A stretch of 57,500 nt of DNA from Symbiodinium natans (taxonomy: Eukaryota > Sar > Dinophyceae > Suessiales > Symbiodiniaceae): contig CAJNDS010001380.1 of assembly GCA_905221605.1 (NCBI GenBank), forward strand, positions 657,501 to 715,000, in the 5' to 3' direction. The notes below the pieces were generated by a model. It was not told the DNA's origin. It saw only the letters and a program-made list of their open reading frames with translations, and ran no database searches. Below, in pieces: positions 19,090 through 30,430 of the stretch. The position numbers and the translations under genes are program-made. The number at the start of each line of letters is the position of its first letter. Position 1 is the first letter of the stretch.

Positions 19090-22000
19090 TCAATGGCGCA
19101 GAAGCGTGCCAGCCACACCAACCGAAGCTGGAACATCGAGACGGGTTGTCTCTAGAACTCGCCCTCGTAATCCTTTTGGTACCGGCATCGCAAGCACCTG
19201 CAAGGGGAGCTATTGAGGAATTACAAGAGCAAGAAACAGCAGGTGTGGTATATGTCAGAAGCTGCTCTGCACCAGGCGCATATGTTCACTCTTGTTCAGA
19301 CTCACACGAGACACGGGCAGAAATCTTTTCAGCCGGTGATAGAAGGTCTCTGCACACCCCTAGAGAAGCTTAGGACAGGTGATGGTCGAAATGTCTCTTT
19401 GCAAGGCCTTTGCCCGCCCCCATGTGCTTGCTCAGTGTCTGGCCACTGCCACGATCATGACTATATAGCTTTCTGCGAGTAAACAGAAAGATCAGGCTTT
19501 CAGACACCGGCCCTAAAACACTGCTCGCATCTATGCACATGCTTCCCCGCAAAGGACCGTGCGTCAGAGCACAGATGGAATGGCCATGTACACCGTTTCT
19601 ACAAAATGTTGGCCACAGGGTTGCCTGAAATCATCTGCCTGCCATCTTCAGCAGTCTGCGCTTTTGATTGCTGTACACCTCAAACTTGGCATCATCAGTT
19701 GTGTGGGGGTTGTCCATTGCCTTGGCCTCAGGCAAGTGCACGTGAAGCTGGTTCAGCCGACCAGGCCACTGGATCTGCAGTCTATAGAGGTTTGTCGTGT
19801 TTATAGGGTTTTTTTTATAGGGTTTAGGGAGCATGCAATTCAGGCAAGAGTCGACAATTTCGGCTGCATCCAAAAGGACTTTGACAGAAAGGCCCTTCGT
19901 GCCAAAGTAGTGCACCTGAGCACAACACACTGAGCCAGGCACATATCAAGTAGCACAACCAAACTTCAAAACTGCAGAAGCACGAGCTAGATGCGTGCTG
20001 GCCACTCCCTTGAGTTCCGGATACGTCTGAACGGAAAAGCCGGGCCGGCTCCAATAGGCCATGATGTGGTAGTTTCTCAAGTGCTCATTGATGTACCGCA
20101 CCCTGGCCTTGTACCCCAGTAGGACCTAAGTTTCAAAACAATTCCGTTAAATTTTGTTATTGCACTTGAAAAAGTTTGCCACACAAGTTGAAGGATTCAT
20201 TTTGTGTGTCCGGGGTTTTGGAGGCACAGGCCTCGTCCGCAACATCGTAGTAGTGCACAGTCTTTTCCCCCTTGTCGTTTGTCAGAATGCAGGACTGAAG
20301 CCTTGCCCTCGTTCGGGCATTTGCTGTACCTTCGCGGCTGACCAGAGTGCCTTCCTCGACCCACTCATCTCGTGGGTACAGCTCTACCCCATCCCCATCT
20401 GATCCTGTGCCTAGCCTCGGTGTCACAGCTGTGGCCTTTGCTTTTGCTTTTGCTTTTCCTTTTGGTGCCGGCACACTGCTGCGGGCTTTGGCTTTGGGTG
20501 TTGCTTTGGCTTTGGGTTTTGCCGTTGCTGCTGCTTTGGGACCAGTCTCATGATCCCCGACCAGATCTGTCATCCTCCTCAAGTGGCCTTTCTGTGTGTT
20601 TCGCAGGATTTGTCCGAGCTCCGGGCCAACCTCCTCGTTCTCTTCCACAGTCGCTCGGGGCTCCTTTGCCTTGCCCTTGGAGATCCTCGATCCTTTGCCC
20701 CTTCTCTTCTTGAGTTTCCTGCTGCCCCTGCATTTGCGTCTTGGCGGCTCCTCCATGTGCTCCTGCGCAGGGTATGCACCATCCTCGCCCTCAACGTCAG
20801 GCTCCTTGTCATCTGTGTCTGGCTGCTTGCACTTTTTGGGCCCAGGTTTGGCTGCAGATGGCTTGCTTGCTGTGTTTGTATCCCAGTCCTCATCATCTAA
20901 CTCATCCTGCTCGATGCCTGGCTCCTTCCTTGCCTGCTTGCGCTTTTTTCGCAGAGGTTTGGCTGCTGATGCCTGGCTTCCCCGCTTGCTCCCACTCCTC
21001 AGCATCTAGCTCCCAGTCCTCCGTGCCTGGCTCCTTGCTTGGCTGCTTTGGTTTTTTTCGGGCACCTCTTGGGGGTGCCTTGCTTGTAGCCTCCCCTGGA
21101 TCCTGGTCCTCAGCGGTTGGCTCCTCGTGCTCCGTGCCTGGCTCCTTGCTTGGCTGCTTTGCTTTTCGGCAAGCTTTGGCTGGGGGCGGTGCCTTGCTTG
21201 TAGCCTCGGGATCCTGGTCCTCCGTGGCTGGCTCCTTCCTTGCCTGCTTGCATTTTCGGCCACCTTTGATTGGGGGTGCCTCGTCTGGATCCTGGTCCTC
21301 AGCAGTTGGCTCCCCATGCTCAGTGCCTGGCTCCTTGCTTGGTTTTCGGCCAGCTTTGGCTGAGCATGCCTTCCTTGTAGCCTCTGCATCCTGGTCCTCA
21401 GCGTCCCCGTGCTCCGTGCCAGGCTCCTTGCTTGCCTGCTTGCGTTTTCGGCCAGCTTTGGTTTGGGGCACCTTGTCCTCAGCGGTTGGCTCCTCGTGCT
21501 CAGTGCCTGGCTCCTTGCTTGGCTGCTTTGGCTTTCGGCCACCTTTGGTTGGGGGTGCCTTGCTTGGATCCTGGTCCTCAGCATCCCCATGCTCTGTGCC
21601 AGGCTCCTTGCTTGCCTGCTTGCGTTTTCGGCCAGCTTTGGTTTGGAGCGCCTTGTCTGGATCCTGGTCCTCAGCGGTTGGCTCCTCGTGCTCAGTGCCT
21701 GGCTCCTTGCTTGGCTGCTTTGGTTTTCGGCCACCTTTGGTTGGGGGTGCCTTGCTTGGATCCTGGTCCGCAGCGTCCCCGGCCGGCTCCTTGCTTGGCT
21801 GCTTTGCTTTTCGGCCACCTTTGGTTTGTGGTGCCTCCTCTAAATCCTGGTCCTCAGCGGTTGGCTCCTCATGCTCAGTGCCTGGCTCCTTGCCACCTTT
21901 GGTTTGGGGCGCCTGGTCTGGATCCTGGTCCTCAGTGTCCCCGGGCTTGGCGCGTGGCTCCTTGCTTGGCTGCTTTGCTTTTCGGCCACCTTTGGTTGGG

Positions 22001-23788
22001 GGTGCCTGGTCTGGATCCTGGTCCTCAGCGTCCCCAGGCTCAGTGTTTGGCTCCTTGCTTGGCTTGGGATCCTGGCCCTCACCGTCGGGCTCCTTGCCTT
22101 GTTTCTTTTTAGCTGCAGATGCTCGCAGCTGGATGTCCCGAGTGACAACCTGCAAGAGGGGCTAAATAAATGCAGGACCACAGCTCTCCCTACGAAGGCC
22201 CGAAGTCAATTGGTCATCATGCAGGCAGGCAACCGGTGCAGCCAGTGCACTCATGTCCTCTGACTCTGGTGGCTTCTGCACCCGAGCCTGCCACTCATTG
22301 CACTCCTGAACAGTGTCGACCTGTGTCTCTAAAAGGCTCGGGTCTACTGGTTCCGTGGAAGCCGTCTTAGGAGGGACCTTGGAATTATTGCTTGGCGTGA
22401 CCTCTGGTGCAACTCGGCTTGTGTCGGGCTTCGGCACATCTGGCTCGTCTGCATAATCCTTGTACGGCCGATAACCTCAACACAGCTGCAATGAGTGAAG
22501 CCTGACCCCACAACCCCATCAAGAATTGGAATCTGAACCAGGTTAGCCACAATCATTAGCCTTGGCTAGGCACAAGGAAGCACTTATAAGGTGCCCACGA
22601 TAGCTCCACAACGGAGGCCCATAGGTAGCTTCATCAGCTTGCAGCTGCATCCTCAAGTGGGGCCACAGTGCAAGAAAGCAGTGAAACAAGAAGCAGCCCT
22701 GGACCAACAGTCATCCCTTCACTACATTTGGATAAGGAACAGCTCAACTTCCAGAGCTGTAAGCTCCTCGATTGCCTTGCGCTTCTCCTCCTGAGAAAGA
22801 ACCTTGGCCTTTACCGGTGAGTCCTCAATGACCATGACACTGGGACTGGTGAGCCCGATGTCCTGACAGGACGTCGTCCTAACCACCTGGTGAGCCCTGA
22901 ACGGTGAGCAAGGCTCTCTGGGCTTGGCATCGGCCAACTCTGCAGAAGAACCTGGTTCTGGCTCCCGATCCCCAGCACCAGCCCCTTCTCCCCCAGCCCC
23001 ATCCTGCAAGGCTTCCACGTCAACCTGCACAGGGGGATCATCCTCGGGCATTTCTTCCTCCCCTTCCTCCTGAAAACCGTCTTCTGCTTCTTCCCCTTCC
23101 TCAGCCGCCTCCCCTTCCTGCTCCTGCTCCTTTGACCGATCCGGGCGACGAGGATACAAGTCCTCAACATCACCACTGTCGCACACAAACAAACTGTCGG
23201 ACCACTGCAAACAGCAGCAAATGTGAGACCTGAAAACTCAAGAAGGCAAGGCACTCGTGAGCCCCAAGCACCAAGAAAGGATGCAAAGTCCGGTGCCTTA
23301 ATTAGACATGTCAGCACTGGACGTTAACATGGGCCACTGAAAAACGAGTAAACAGAAAAATAATCAAGTCGAGTCTCCCTTGCCTGGTCAATCTTCTTGA
23401 ACCGGTAACCAGCAAAGCTCAAAAGACGCTTGATCGCCTTCGAATCCAAGTGAGCGTTGCACTCCATTTGCTCGCCCGAGAGCTTCATCACCGCACGGAG
23501 TTTGTTGTAGTGCTTCGGCTGGTCCTGCTGCTGCTCCATGCGTGTCTTGAGCACGGACATAAGTTCAGCCTTCAAGTCATCCAAGCTGGGGAGGTCCAGC
23601 GATTTGAGGGTTCGCATGCGCTCCATTATCGGATGGAGGATGGCCTGGTTTGTCACACAGTTGGCTTCGGTCGCACCCACAAAGGGGCCGCCAGCAGCAC
23701 AAGTTAGCAGCAGACCCCCTGCATCAATGCGCTGCAGGACTGTCTGGTCTCGAAGCCAAGCAGAACTCAGCCCAAGGAAGCGAGACAT
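19090..23788 (-). CDS. Multi-exon protein with a long Lys/Glu/Pro-rich tandem-repeat domain
   Basis: ATG at 23788 opens exon 1 (23788-23384; MSRFLGLSSAWLRDQTVLQR ... AGYRFKKIDQ). A GC donor CAG|GCAAGG and a clear acceptor GCTGTTTGCAG join it in phase 0 to exon 2 (23204 to about 22735; WSDSLFVCDSGDVEDLYPRR, then strongly acidic). Exon 3 is about 22475-22240 (YRPYKDYADEPDVPKPD). Exon 4 runs from 22149, after acceptor CCCCTCTTGCAG, to about 20166; it encodes about 13 imperfect 31-33-residue repeats (GGRKPKQPSKEPGTEHEEPT type), then an Ala/Lys/Pro-rich part and VHYYDVADE. Later exons are about 20125-19950 (VRYINEHLRNYHIMAYWSRP), 19917 to about 19832 (VHYFGTKGLSVKVLLDAAEI), 19772 to about 19640 (WPGRLNQLHVHLPEAKAMDN) and 19197-19090 (VLAMPVPKGLRGRVLETTRL, stop). 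A frame change is needed near 20985-21005. The family is not recognised. The charge suggests a disordered nuclear or chromatin-associated protein, which is inference. Confidence 0.65.
19797..19831. repeat. Telomere-like insertion within an intron
   Basis: TTTATAGGGTTTTTTTTATA followed by GGGTTTAGGG lies between exon blocks 19917-19832 and 19772-19640, so telomere-like sequence occupies much of a roughly 60 bp intron. Confidence 0.6.
20985..22110 (-). repeat. Coding minisatellite within the Lys/Glu/Pro gene
   Basis: Units of about 93-105 bp alternate between two forms, one encoding KQPSKEPGTEHEEPTAEDQD and the other KQASKEPGTEHGDAEDQDPS. Lengths are multiples of three, so the frame is kept through the array. 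The repeat leaves the opposite strand open for 474 codons, which I regard as a shadow. Confidence 0.85.
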
Positions 23789-24172
23789 GTTTCAGAGTGA
23801 GTGTGCTCAGCTACAAAAGTGGCAGGTGTGTGTTTTTTCCTTCAGTAATACAACCCCTTTGCTTCACAGTTGTGCCAATGTTTAGCTGCTACAAGTAGCT
23901 GATTGCATGACTGGCCAGGAAAGCATCGATCTGAGTGGCCGCTGCATGCGCTCATGTGCCATCACAACACACAGCGCAGAGCACGTCACAGCACTGCACA
24001 CACAGCAGCAGCAGAGCGAGGGTGGAGCACCTTAAATCCACATCAGCAGCTGTGGTTCTCCACAGCTCCCCAGCCATCGGCTCATCAGCCATGGCATTCT
24101 CACCCCTATAGATGCCAGACATGGCACTTAGCACACCCAAATTCAGGCCTCATATAGGCTCAATCCTATACA
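23789..24172. other. Upstream region of the 23.8 kb start codon
   Basis: Unique sequence that should hold the minus-strand promoter or trans-splice acceptor. A ladder of CA/GCA-rich sequence lies at 23960-24020. A segment around GGCACTTAGCACA...CAGGCCTCATATAGGCTC (24100-24168) recurs at 24370-24440. Confidence 0.4.
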
Positions 24173-24440
24173 TACTCGGAGGTTCCTGGTACTTATTAAC
24201 CAATTAATTATATCTGTACGTATAACTGTACTTAGAACCATATTCGGGCACTTAACAAGTGGGTTACAAGTATACAGTTATAATTGGTTAATAAGTACCA
24301 TGAACCTCCAAGTAGGGCTTATAGGGTTGTTGCTCTGGGCTCACAAATCAATGTACGGGCTCCGTAGGGGACCCAAAGATCCAAGCATATGGCACTTATC
24401 ACAGAGAAAGTCAGGCCCCACATAGGCTCGATCCTATATA
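24100..24440. repeat. Direct repeat flanking a family A element
   Basis: The about 70 bp block ending CATATAGGCTCAATCCTATA (24100-24168) is repeated, with mismatches, at 24370-24440 ending CACATAGGCTCGATCCTATA. The family A copy sits between them. Confidence 0.75.
24173..24313. mobile_element. Family A hairpin element, intact copy
   Basis: 141 bp from ACTCGGAGGTTCCTGGTACT to GTACCATGAACCTCCAAGT. The arms TACTTATTAACCAATTA and TAATTGGTTAATAAGTA are near-perfect inverted repeats, and the centre carries GGGCACTTAACAAGTGGGTT. This is the best-preserved copy. Confidence 0.85.
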
Positions 24441-25650
24441 TGGCAATTTCCGTCACCCGTAAGTCAACATACCCACAACCACTACACCGTTAGTTGCCCT
24501 AACTTGGCCACACGGAGCTCGATCGAGCAGAAGGAAAAGGCCGGCTGCCTGGAAGGCACAGAAACAAACCCCCTAAAGACTCGATACAGGCCTTCAGGGC
24601 TCTACAGGCAGGTTTGGGGCCTTAGGGTTTATATACAGGGTTGTATGGTGTTCAGGGCATTTAGGAGGTTTTGGGAGGGTTCCTGACCCAATAAAATCCT
24701 TCCCTTTGACATCGATCCACGGAATTTCCTTACTTTCAGGTGATACGTCTTTTTGGGGCAGAATTTAAGTCCGTTCAGGAGAATCCAGTACTTTACGTCT
24801 TTTTGTCTCTGAGTTCGCCTTTACGGGAAAAAAATCGGCTTTCGCACCTACAGGTAGGGTTGAGTGTTAAGGAGTGAGGGGGTGTGTAGATTTGGGGTTT
24901 AGGGTTTAGGGTTTAGGACTTGAAAGGGTTTCGGATCTCAACTGAGGTCCCCTGGTCTTTCGTCGCTGACGGGGCAGTCGAACAGAAAGCACCCTGGCAG
25001 CGCGTAGGTTTAGGGTTTCGGGTTTAGGGTTTCGGGCTTAGGGTAACGTCCTTGATTGCGGACCCGCATGTTTTTGTGCATGTTTCAGGGTGTTTCAGGC
25101 GTTTGGGGGGGGGGGGGGTGGTGGGGGGGAATTACGTCCGTTCATATGGCGATCCTGGGCAAAACATGGGCATTTACAGCCTTTTTGCCAAGGATGTTTG
25201 ACGTTTCTGGATTTGCAGCATGTTTGCCTCTCTGTACACATTGTTGCCTCTTTGTACAACATAAGCACAAGAACGTCACTCGCGCAAAACGCGCGGGTCC
25301 GCCGTCCAGGACGTAACCTTGCTTAGGGTTTAGGGTTTAGGGTTTGGGGTTTAGGGTTTGGGGTTTGCGGTGTAACCCTTACATAAAATTTCCACCTTAA
25401 ACCCTGAACCCCACCCTTAACCCTCCTGCACATGGAGCCCGGGTTGCCTGTTGGGGCTTGATCCGTGAGAGTTAGAACAGGAGAATTATCACATTTAGGG
25501 TTTGTTGAGGGTTCAGGTCCGGGAAGTCTCGGGAAAGTTTCGAGGAGTTCCACGGAAAGTTTCGAGGACAGTTTCGAGTTCGGGGCTTAGGGTTGAGAAA
25601 GATGAAGCAGGAATCCCAAACCCCATCACCGAACAGCCCGTGTGCCTAGC
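24441..25650. other. Gene-free stretch with short telomere-like tracts
   Basis: TTTAGGG tracts lie at 24893-24916, 25005-25045 and 25323-25370, and CCCTTAACCCT near 25400-25420. A G12 run lies at 25107-25118. No exon recognised. Confidence 0.55.
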
Positions 25651-25653
25651 CTA

Positions 25654-26028
25654 AACCCTAAACCCGCTAAATAGCCCCCTATTGCAGTATGTAAGAAGTA
25701 TACCCATGTGGTTTGTCAGGGGATTAAGTTTAAGGTTAGGGGAAGGAGATGGAGCCTTTCGCATGGTTTTTGTGAGGGCAGAGTGACTCACTGCTATCAG
25801 GTACAGCATCCAGCAATCTTGCTGTATGGCATTTCGCAAATGTGCATCTTCAGTTGGCACCTGCCTCGACTCAGTTTGCCCTAGCAGCACTACACCCCAT
25901 CCCACAGTTTTGTTGAGTGCGAGGTCGCAAAAAACCCGCACAACGGACCCACGCCTGAACGAATCCCCATTGTCTGCACTGGCATCGTTTCGAAAACCTG
26001 TGTGCGAGACACCCTGCAGCTTAACCAT
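25654..26028 (-). CDS. Possible exon or small protein of unknown family
   Basis: A minus-strand open frame starting with ATG encodes about 100 residues free of repeat composition (MVKLQGVSHTGFRNDASADN ... CWMLYLIAVSHSAL). Its 3' end runs into telomere-like sequence (...LFSGFRV). No family is recognised and there are no splice signals I can rely on, so it may be spurious. Confidence 0.25.
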
Positions 26029-27100
26029 ACAGATTCGAGTCTTAGGGTGATTGAGGGCCTTGGGGCTGCCGCCAGCCCTGCTTCCCGGAAGCCACTTTAG
26101 AATTATGCTACTCTAATTCAGCCTTGAGGCTGGGATGGTGCGGCTAGTTCCCTAGATTAGGGTCCCTTTTTTGGGGGCCCCTATTTCTTTACGGGTGCGG
26201 TATTCTAAAGGGGACCCAAAAGGGGACACCAACAAGGGACTCCAAGAAAGGGACCCCCCAAAAGGGACCCCCCAAAGGTAGGGAGCCACCGCGTCCTCTC
26301 CTGAAGTGCTCAGGGCGGTGTCGATGCACAACAAGTCCCAGGAAGACGTTCTGTCGATGATGCCGCCTCGACAGAGGTTTAGGGTTTTGGGGCTTGGGGT
26401 TAAGAGACCTGGATATAAAAAAGGGCTTGGGGGTTAGGGAAAATTGGGGATGTAGCCTGCAAAGCTCTGGAGGGGAAGAGGGGTCCCGTTTGGAACCTTA
26501 TACGATGGTAGGGACCCACAGCGAAGCCCTGTTCAAGAACGCATGATCTCGTCCCACGCGGGTCTGTCGACTTTGGTTGTCCAGTTTCCTAGGGGAACTA
26601 GAAGCTAATCTTTGCTTTTGCGGTCACTAAGGGGGGTTGTGAGTATATGTAAAAATGACTATAAATATACAAATCTAATATTTATATAATATATACATAT
26701 ATATATATATATATATCTATACACATATGTATATATATATACACGGGTATATTCCTTCACCGAACCCAAAACTGTCTACCTAAACGCGGCTAAAGGTTTT
26801 AGGGCTCAGGGTCGAGAGGGTGGAGTGGATGGTTTGTGATGAGAGTCGATGCATGAAGAGCAGCAGGTTTGACTCCGGTACACATGCGGTCCTTGGCTTT
26901 CATAAGGTCAAGGCAGCATAGGATTTGAGGTGGGAGTTGTCGAGGGAGAAAGAAGACGAGGAAGAGGAAGGAGGGCAGCACAGCAAACCAGAAAACTTGG
27001 TTCTCAAGCCCTCAACACTCCATCGCCTGGTCATTTCCAGCCCGTCATCTGTCAGAAAATCCTCTACAAACTGCCCACCCTAAACCCCCAAAAACCTAAA
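26029..27100. other. Gene-free; GGGACC-rich repeat and AT-rich patch
   Basis: 26155-26290 is built of GGGACCCCCCAAAAGGGACC-like units with inverted symmetry. 26640-26750 is AT-rich with (TA)n. Short telomere-like tracts lie at 26375-26400 and 27077-27118. Confidence 0.55.
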
Positions 27101-27660
27101 CCCTAAACCCTAAACCCATACGATGGACTCTGGGGCCAGCGCCCTGAAGAGACGTCCACAGCAGTTTTTTGTGTCAAGAACTTGCCTGGGCCGCACGTTT
27201 GCCAACAGTAGCAGTCCATCCTCATGGGCAGCATCATCAGCGCCATCATCCTCATCATCCGCAGCAGCACCACCATCATGCGGAGGGAACAGCCCGCCTC
27301 AAAACCCACGGCAAGCTTGGGAAGTGGAATCGAGATCCACCTCGAATGTCCTCTTTGGCATGGGAGCAGCGCAACCCACTTTAAGCGGAAAGAGCCATGC
27401 ACATGGGAAGTGGTCACCCCAGATCCCAAAGGGCCCCCCAAAAGCAGTCCTTGATAGGGATTCGAATCCGGGGGGTACGCCAGTTCCTGTTGAAGGGCTG
27501 CGAGTTTCAGGGGGAGAGCATCCCACGCCCTGAAGCCCCAACAACCCCCCCCGGAAGGATTTCTTTCCAACCCGCATCTCAGGGGCAAGCGCCAGCTGTC
27601 CTCGGAGAGCTTAAAATCCAGGCCTCTGCCCAGTCCGGAGGCCGCTTTTGCGGGCGTCTT
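27101..27660. other. Unique-looking segment, coding status unclear
   Basis: Both strands stay open for 130-160 codons between telomere-like tracts at 27077-27118 and 27661-27693. The translations show Met/Leu or Ser runs from TCATCATCC-type sequence and no recognisable domain. The palindrome GGATTCGAATCC lies at 27462-27473. Confidence 0.35.
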
Positions 27661-28300
27661 TCGGGTTTAGGGTTTAGGGTTTAGGGTTTAGGGGGGCTTT
27701 GGCTGTTTCGGACATACAGGTCCAGAGTTGGGATGTTCCCCCTTAGACTCGCAGTCCTTAATCGGGATTCGGGATTATCATCGGGGTACTTATACAATTC
27801 CTGGTAAGGACTGGCTAGTATAGGGGGGAGGAGTTTATATAAGTTCAAACGGGGTAGCGATGCCCGGCTATCTTTTCTAAAGGCGCGCAACGTGGAATTT
27901 TCTTACGGCGCCCGGACGATGTGCCTTAAAAGAGGGACCCCAAACAGTCAGGATGCCCTGAATAATTCAGCCAAAAGGACTTAATAGAGGAGGCCCCGAC
28001 TAAACCGGGGGTCCAACATTAAACCCTAAACCGTTTGTTCTGAACGGTTTAGGGTTTGGGGTTTAGGGTTTTTTGAGGTTTTAAGGTGGTGAAGCCTCCT
28101 TACCTTCATGCAGGCGCCCCGAAACCCCCACCAGCGGCCCTTCAGGACTCCCCCACTGCGCGAGCTTTGTTTTTTTGCTGATGTCCCTATTAAAACCATA
28201 TAAACCCCCGGGAGCGTCTAAACAGGGCAAAGTCCAGCCTCGACTGTTCAGGGGGGGGGACCCAACACAGTAAACAGGGTTCAACATTAGGGTTTAGGGT
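27661..28300. repeat. Rearranged copy of the 1-390 dispersed repeat, with family B element
   Basis: 27730-27831 is a family B hairpin (GGATGTTCCCCCTTAGACTC ... TAAGGACTGGCTAGTATAGG). 27822-28020 matches 163-355 in direct orientation. 28196-28287 matches 60-157 in inverted orientation. A telomere-like palindrome lies between the two parts. Confidence 0.8.
28022..28058. repeat. Telomere-motif palindrome
   Basis: CCCTAAACCGTT and AACGGTTTAGGG form a perfect 12 bp inverted repeat around TGTTCTG, followed by further TTTAGGG-like units. Confidence 0.9.
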
Positions 28301-28423
28301 TTAGGGAAGCCAGCACGTGCTCTCTTGAGCTGAGGGTGCCGACCTTTACAGGAATCGGCTCCTTTGTTTCCTCGTATAGCGATCAAGAACCCCCCTCAAA
28401 CCATCTTTGGGTGAATCTTGGGA

Positions 28424-28634
28424 TCTAAACCCTAAACCCTAAACCCTAAACCCTAAACCCTAAACCCTAAACCCCTAAACCCCTAAACCCCTAAACCCCT
28501 AAACCCCTAAACCCTAAACCCTAAACCCTAAACCCTAAACCCTAAACCCTAAACCCTAAACCCTAAACCCTAAACCCTAAACCCCTAACCCTAAACCCTA
28601 AACCCTAAACCCTAAACCCTAAACCCTAAACCCT
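28424..28634. repeat. Long telomere-like array (CCCTAAA)n
   Basis: About 29 units over 210 bp, mostly exact, with a block of six CCCCTAAA units at 28465-28510. It ends directly at a family B end (GTTCCCCGTATACTAACAGT, 28634). Confidence 0.95.
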
Positions 28635-29040
28635 GTTCCCCGTATACTAACAGTCCTTGTTTCTATTTTTTATGTGGGGCGGCAGGGGGAGTGGGGGGAT
28701 GTGGAGTCGGACATTTCTGGTCTGCAGGGTTGAGGGTCCGCCCAATTTTTTGCCGGATGCCCTGGCAGGTCTTGAAGGCAAGCAAGTCAGTGAAGCACCG
28801 CGCGCGGGAAGGCCAAAGGAACCTTCTGAGTCGCCCAGGCCCGCCTACAAAAGGGGTCGGAAGAATTACGAGTGAGAGACTCCCTTCTGGTCCCTTTATG
28901 CTCTAATAACCCCCCGAAGGCCTGGTCGAATTATTAAGGCCCCTATACTAGGGCTCCAGACTGGGCTTGCACCCTCTTCAGGGTGTAGGGCACAAAAGGG
29001 TTTCAGGGACCCGAAGCCCTCGAGCCTCAACCCTGTTTTC
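28635..29040. other. Gene-free spacer starting with a partial family B end
   Basis: Contains a G-rich stretch and CG-rich unique sequence. No exon recognised. Confidence 0.45.
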
Positions 29041-29690
29041 TGGGCGAGACCCTAAACCCCCACACCCTAAACCCCAATATTGCACCCCACGCCCTAAACC
29101 CCAAACCTTGATGCCTAAACCCTGAAACATTACACCCTACGCCCTAAATCCCTAAACCCTAAGCCCTAAACCCTAAACACTCGAACCCGGAACCCCCTTG
29201 AACCCTAAACGCTCTACACCCCAAACCCTAAACCCCAAACCCTAAGCCCTAAACCCTAAACCCTAAACCCCCAAACCCAACACCCTACAACCCAAACCCC
29301 AAACCACGAACCCCGAACCCCAAACCCCAAACCCCAAACCCCGAACCCCAAACCCCGAACCCCCAAACCCCAAACCCCAAGCCCCCAAACCCCAAACCCC
29401 GAACCCCGAACCCGAACCCCAAACCAAACCCAAACCCAAACCCCAAACCCCAAACACCCCAAACACCCACAAACCCCCCAAACCCCAAAACCCCGAACCC
29501 CAAACCCCAAACCCCCAAACCCCAAACCCCCAAACCCCGAACCCCAAACCCCAATCCCCAAACCCCAAACCCCGAACCCCAAAACCCAAAACCCCAAACC
29601 CCCCAAACCCCCCAAAACCCAAACCCCCCAAACCCCCCAAACCCCCCAAACACCCCAAACACCCCAAACCCCCCAAACACCAAAACCCGG
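29041..29690. repeat. Telomere-variant array, CCCCAAA/CCCCGAA type
   Basis: From 29041 the motif drifts from CCCTAAA to CCCCAAA. At 29270-29690 there are over 50 units of 6-9 bp (CCCCAAA, CCCCGAA, CCCCCCAAA, CCCCAAACA). Gly/Phe/Trp/Leu-rich minus-strand frames are by-products. Confidence 0.92.
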
Positions 29691-29789
29691 AAGCTGGGGC
29701 CGTTGGAAGCCAGGAAGTGCCACTTCGGTTTCTTCGCTGAATCTGCTTCAGCCCTATGAGGCATTCAGGCCACCCTGTCGTCGGGGGAA

Positions 29790-29897
29790 GGTGGGGTTTA
29801 GGGTTTAGGGTTTAGGGTTTAGGGTTTAGGGTTCAGGGTTTAGGGTTTGGGGTTCGGGGTTTAGGGTTCAGGGTGTAGGGTTTAGGGTTCAGGGTTC
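29790..29897. repeat. Telomere-like array (TTTAGGG)n with TTCAGGG variants
   Basis: About 14 units in the TTTAGGG orientation, facing the CCCCAAA array at 29041-29690. Confidence 0.9.
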
Positions 29898-29974
29898 AGC
29901 ATCTCAAGTTCGAGCAGTCACTAGTCAAGCTCGCTACCCTGGCATCGAAAATCTACCCACCCACCCTTTGGATC

Positions 29975-30430
29975 CCGCATCATAGGAAATTATCATAGCT
30001 TCATGTATCAACAGAACAGGGTTGTCGACCCGTCGACCCCACAACATAAGAAAATATCATAGTTTATTTATCAAAACAACGGAGTTGTCGAGCTTAATTT
30101 GTTTCAGGACAAATCATGTCTAAAACCTAACCAGAACCACGAACATTCGCCTGAACCCTGCAACGCTGGCATCGCAGGGCATGGGCATTGGGGGGGAGGG
30201 AAGCGGGGGGGGGGAGGGGAGGGGAGGGGTGCGGGGGAAGGGGGGAGGGACCGGGCGGGGGGGAGGGACCGGGCGGGGGGGAGTGGGGAAGCGGCCACCT
30301 GCTTGACAAAAACGCACACGAACCAGGCCAAAGCCAGGCAATCCCACGAACCAGGCAAATGCCCACGAACCAGGCAAATTTTGCCCACGAACCAGGCAAA
30401 TGCCCACGAGTTAGGCAAATTTGCCGCCCG
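29975..30430. repeat. Short tandem duplication, G-rich tract and CCAGGCAAAT repeats
   Basis: 29975-30028 is repeated at 30040-30092 (ATATCATAG ... GTTGTCGA). 30188-30292 is a GGGGGAGGGA tract. 30310-30425 holds about six copies of CACGAACCAGGCAAAT-type units. No gene. Confidence 0.75.

Noticed and set aside
20741-22165. 474-codon plus-strand open frame opposite the Lys/Glu/Pro gene
   Set aside because: It is kept open only by the three-based repeat of the minus-strand exon. The minus frame has matching exons and splice sites, the plus frame has none.
27450-27490. GGATTCGAATCC resembling a tRNA T-loop
   Set aside because: It is a 12 bp palindrome with no matching anticodon arm or A box upstream on either strand.
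29256-29764. Gly/Phe/Trp-rich minus-strand frames
   Set aside because: They come from the CCCCAAA/CCCCGAA array; the same composition recurs wherever this repeat occurs.
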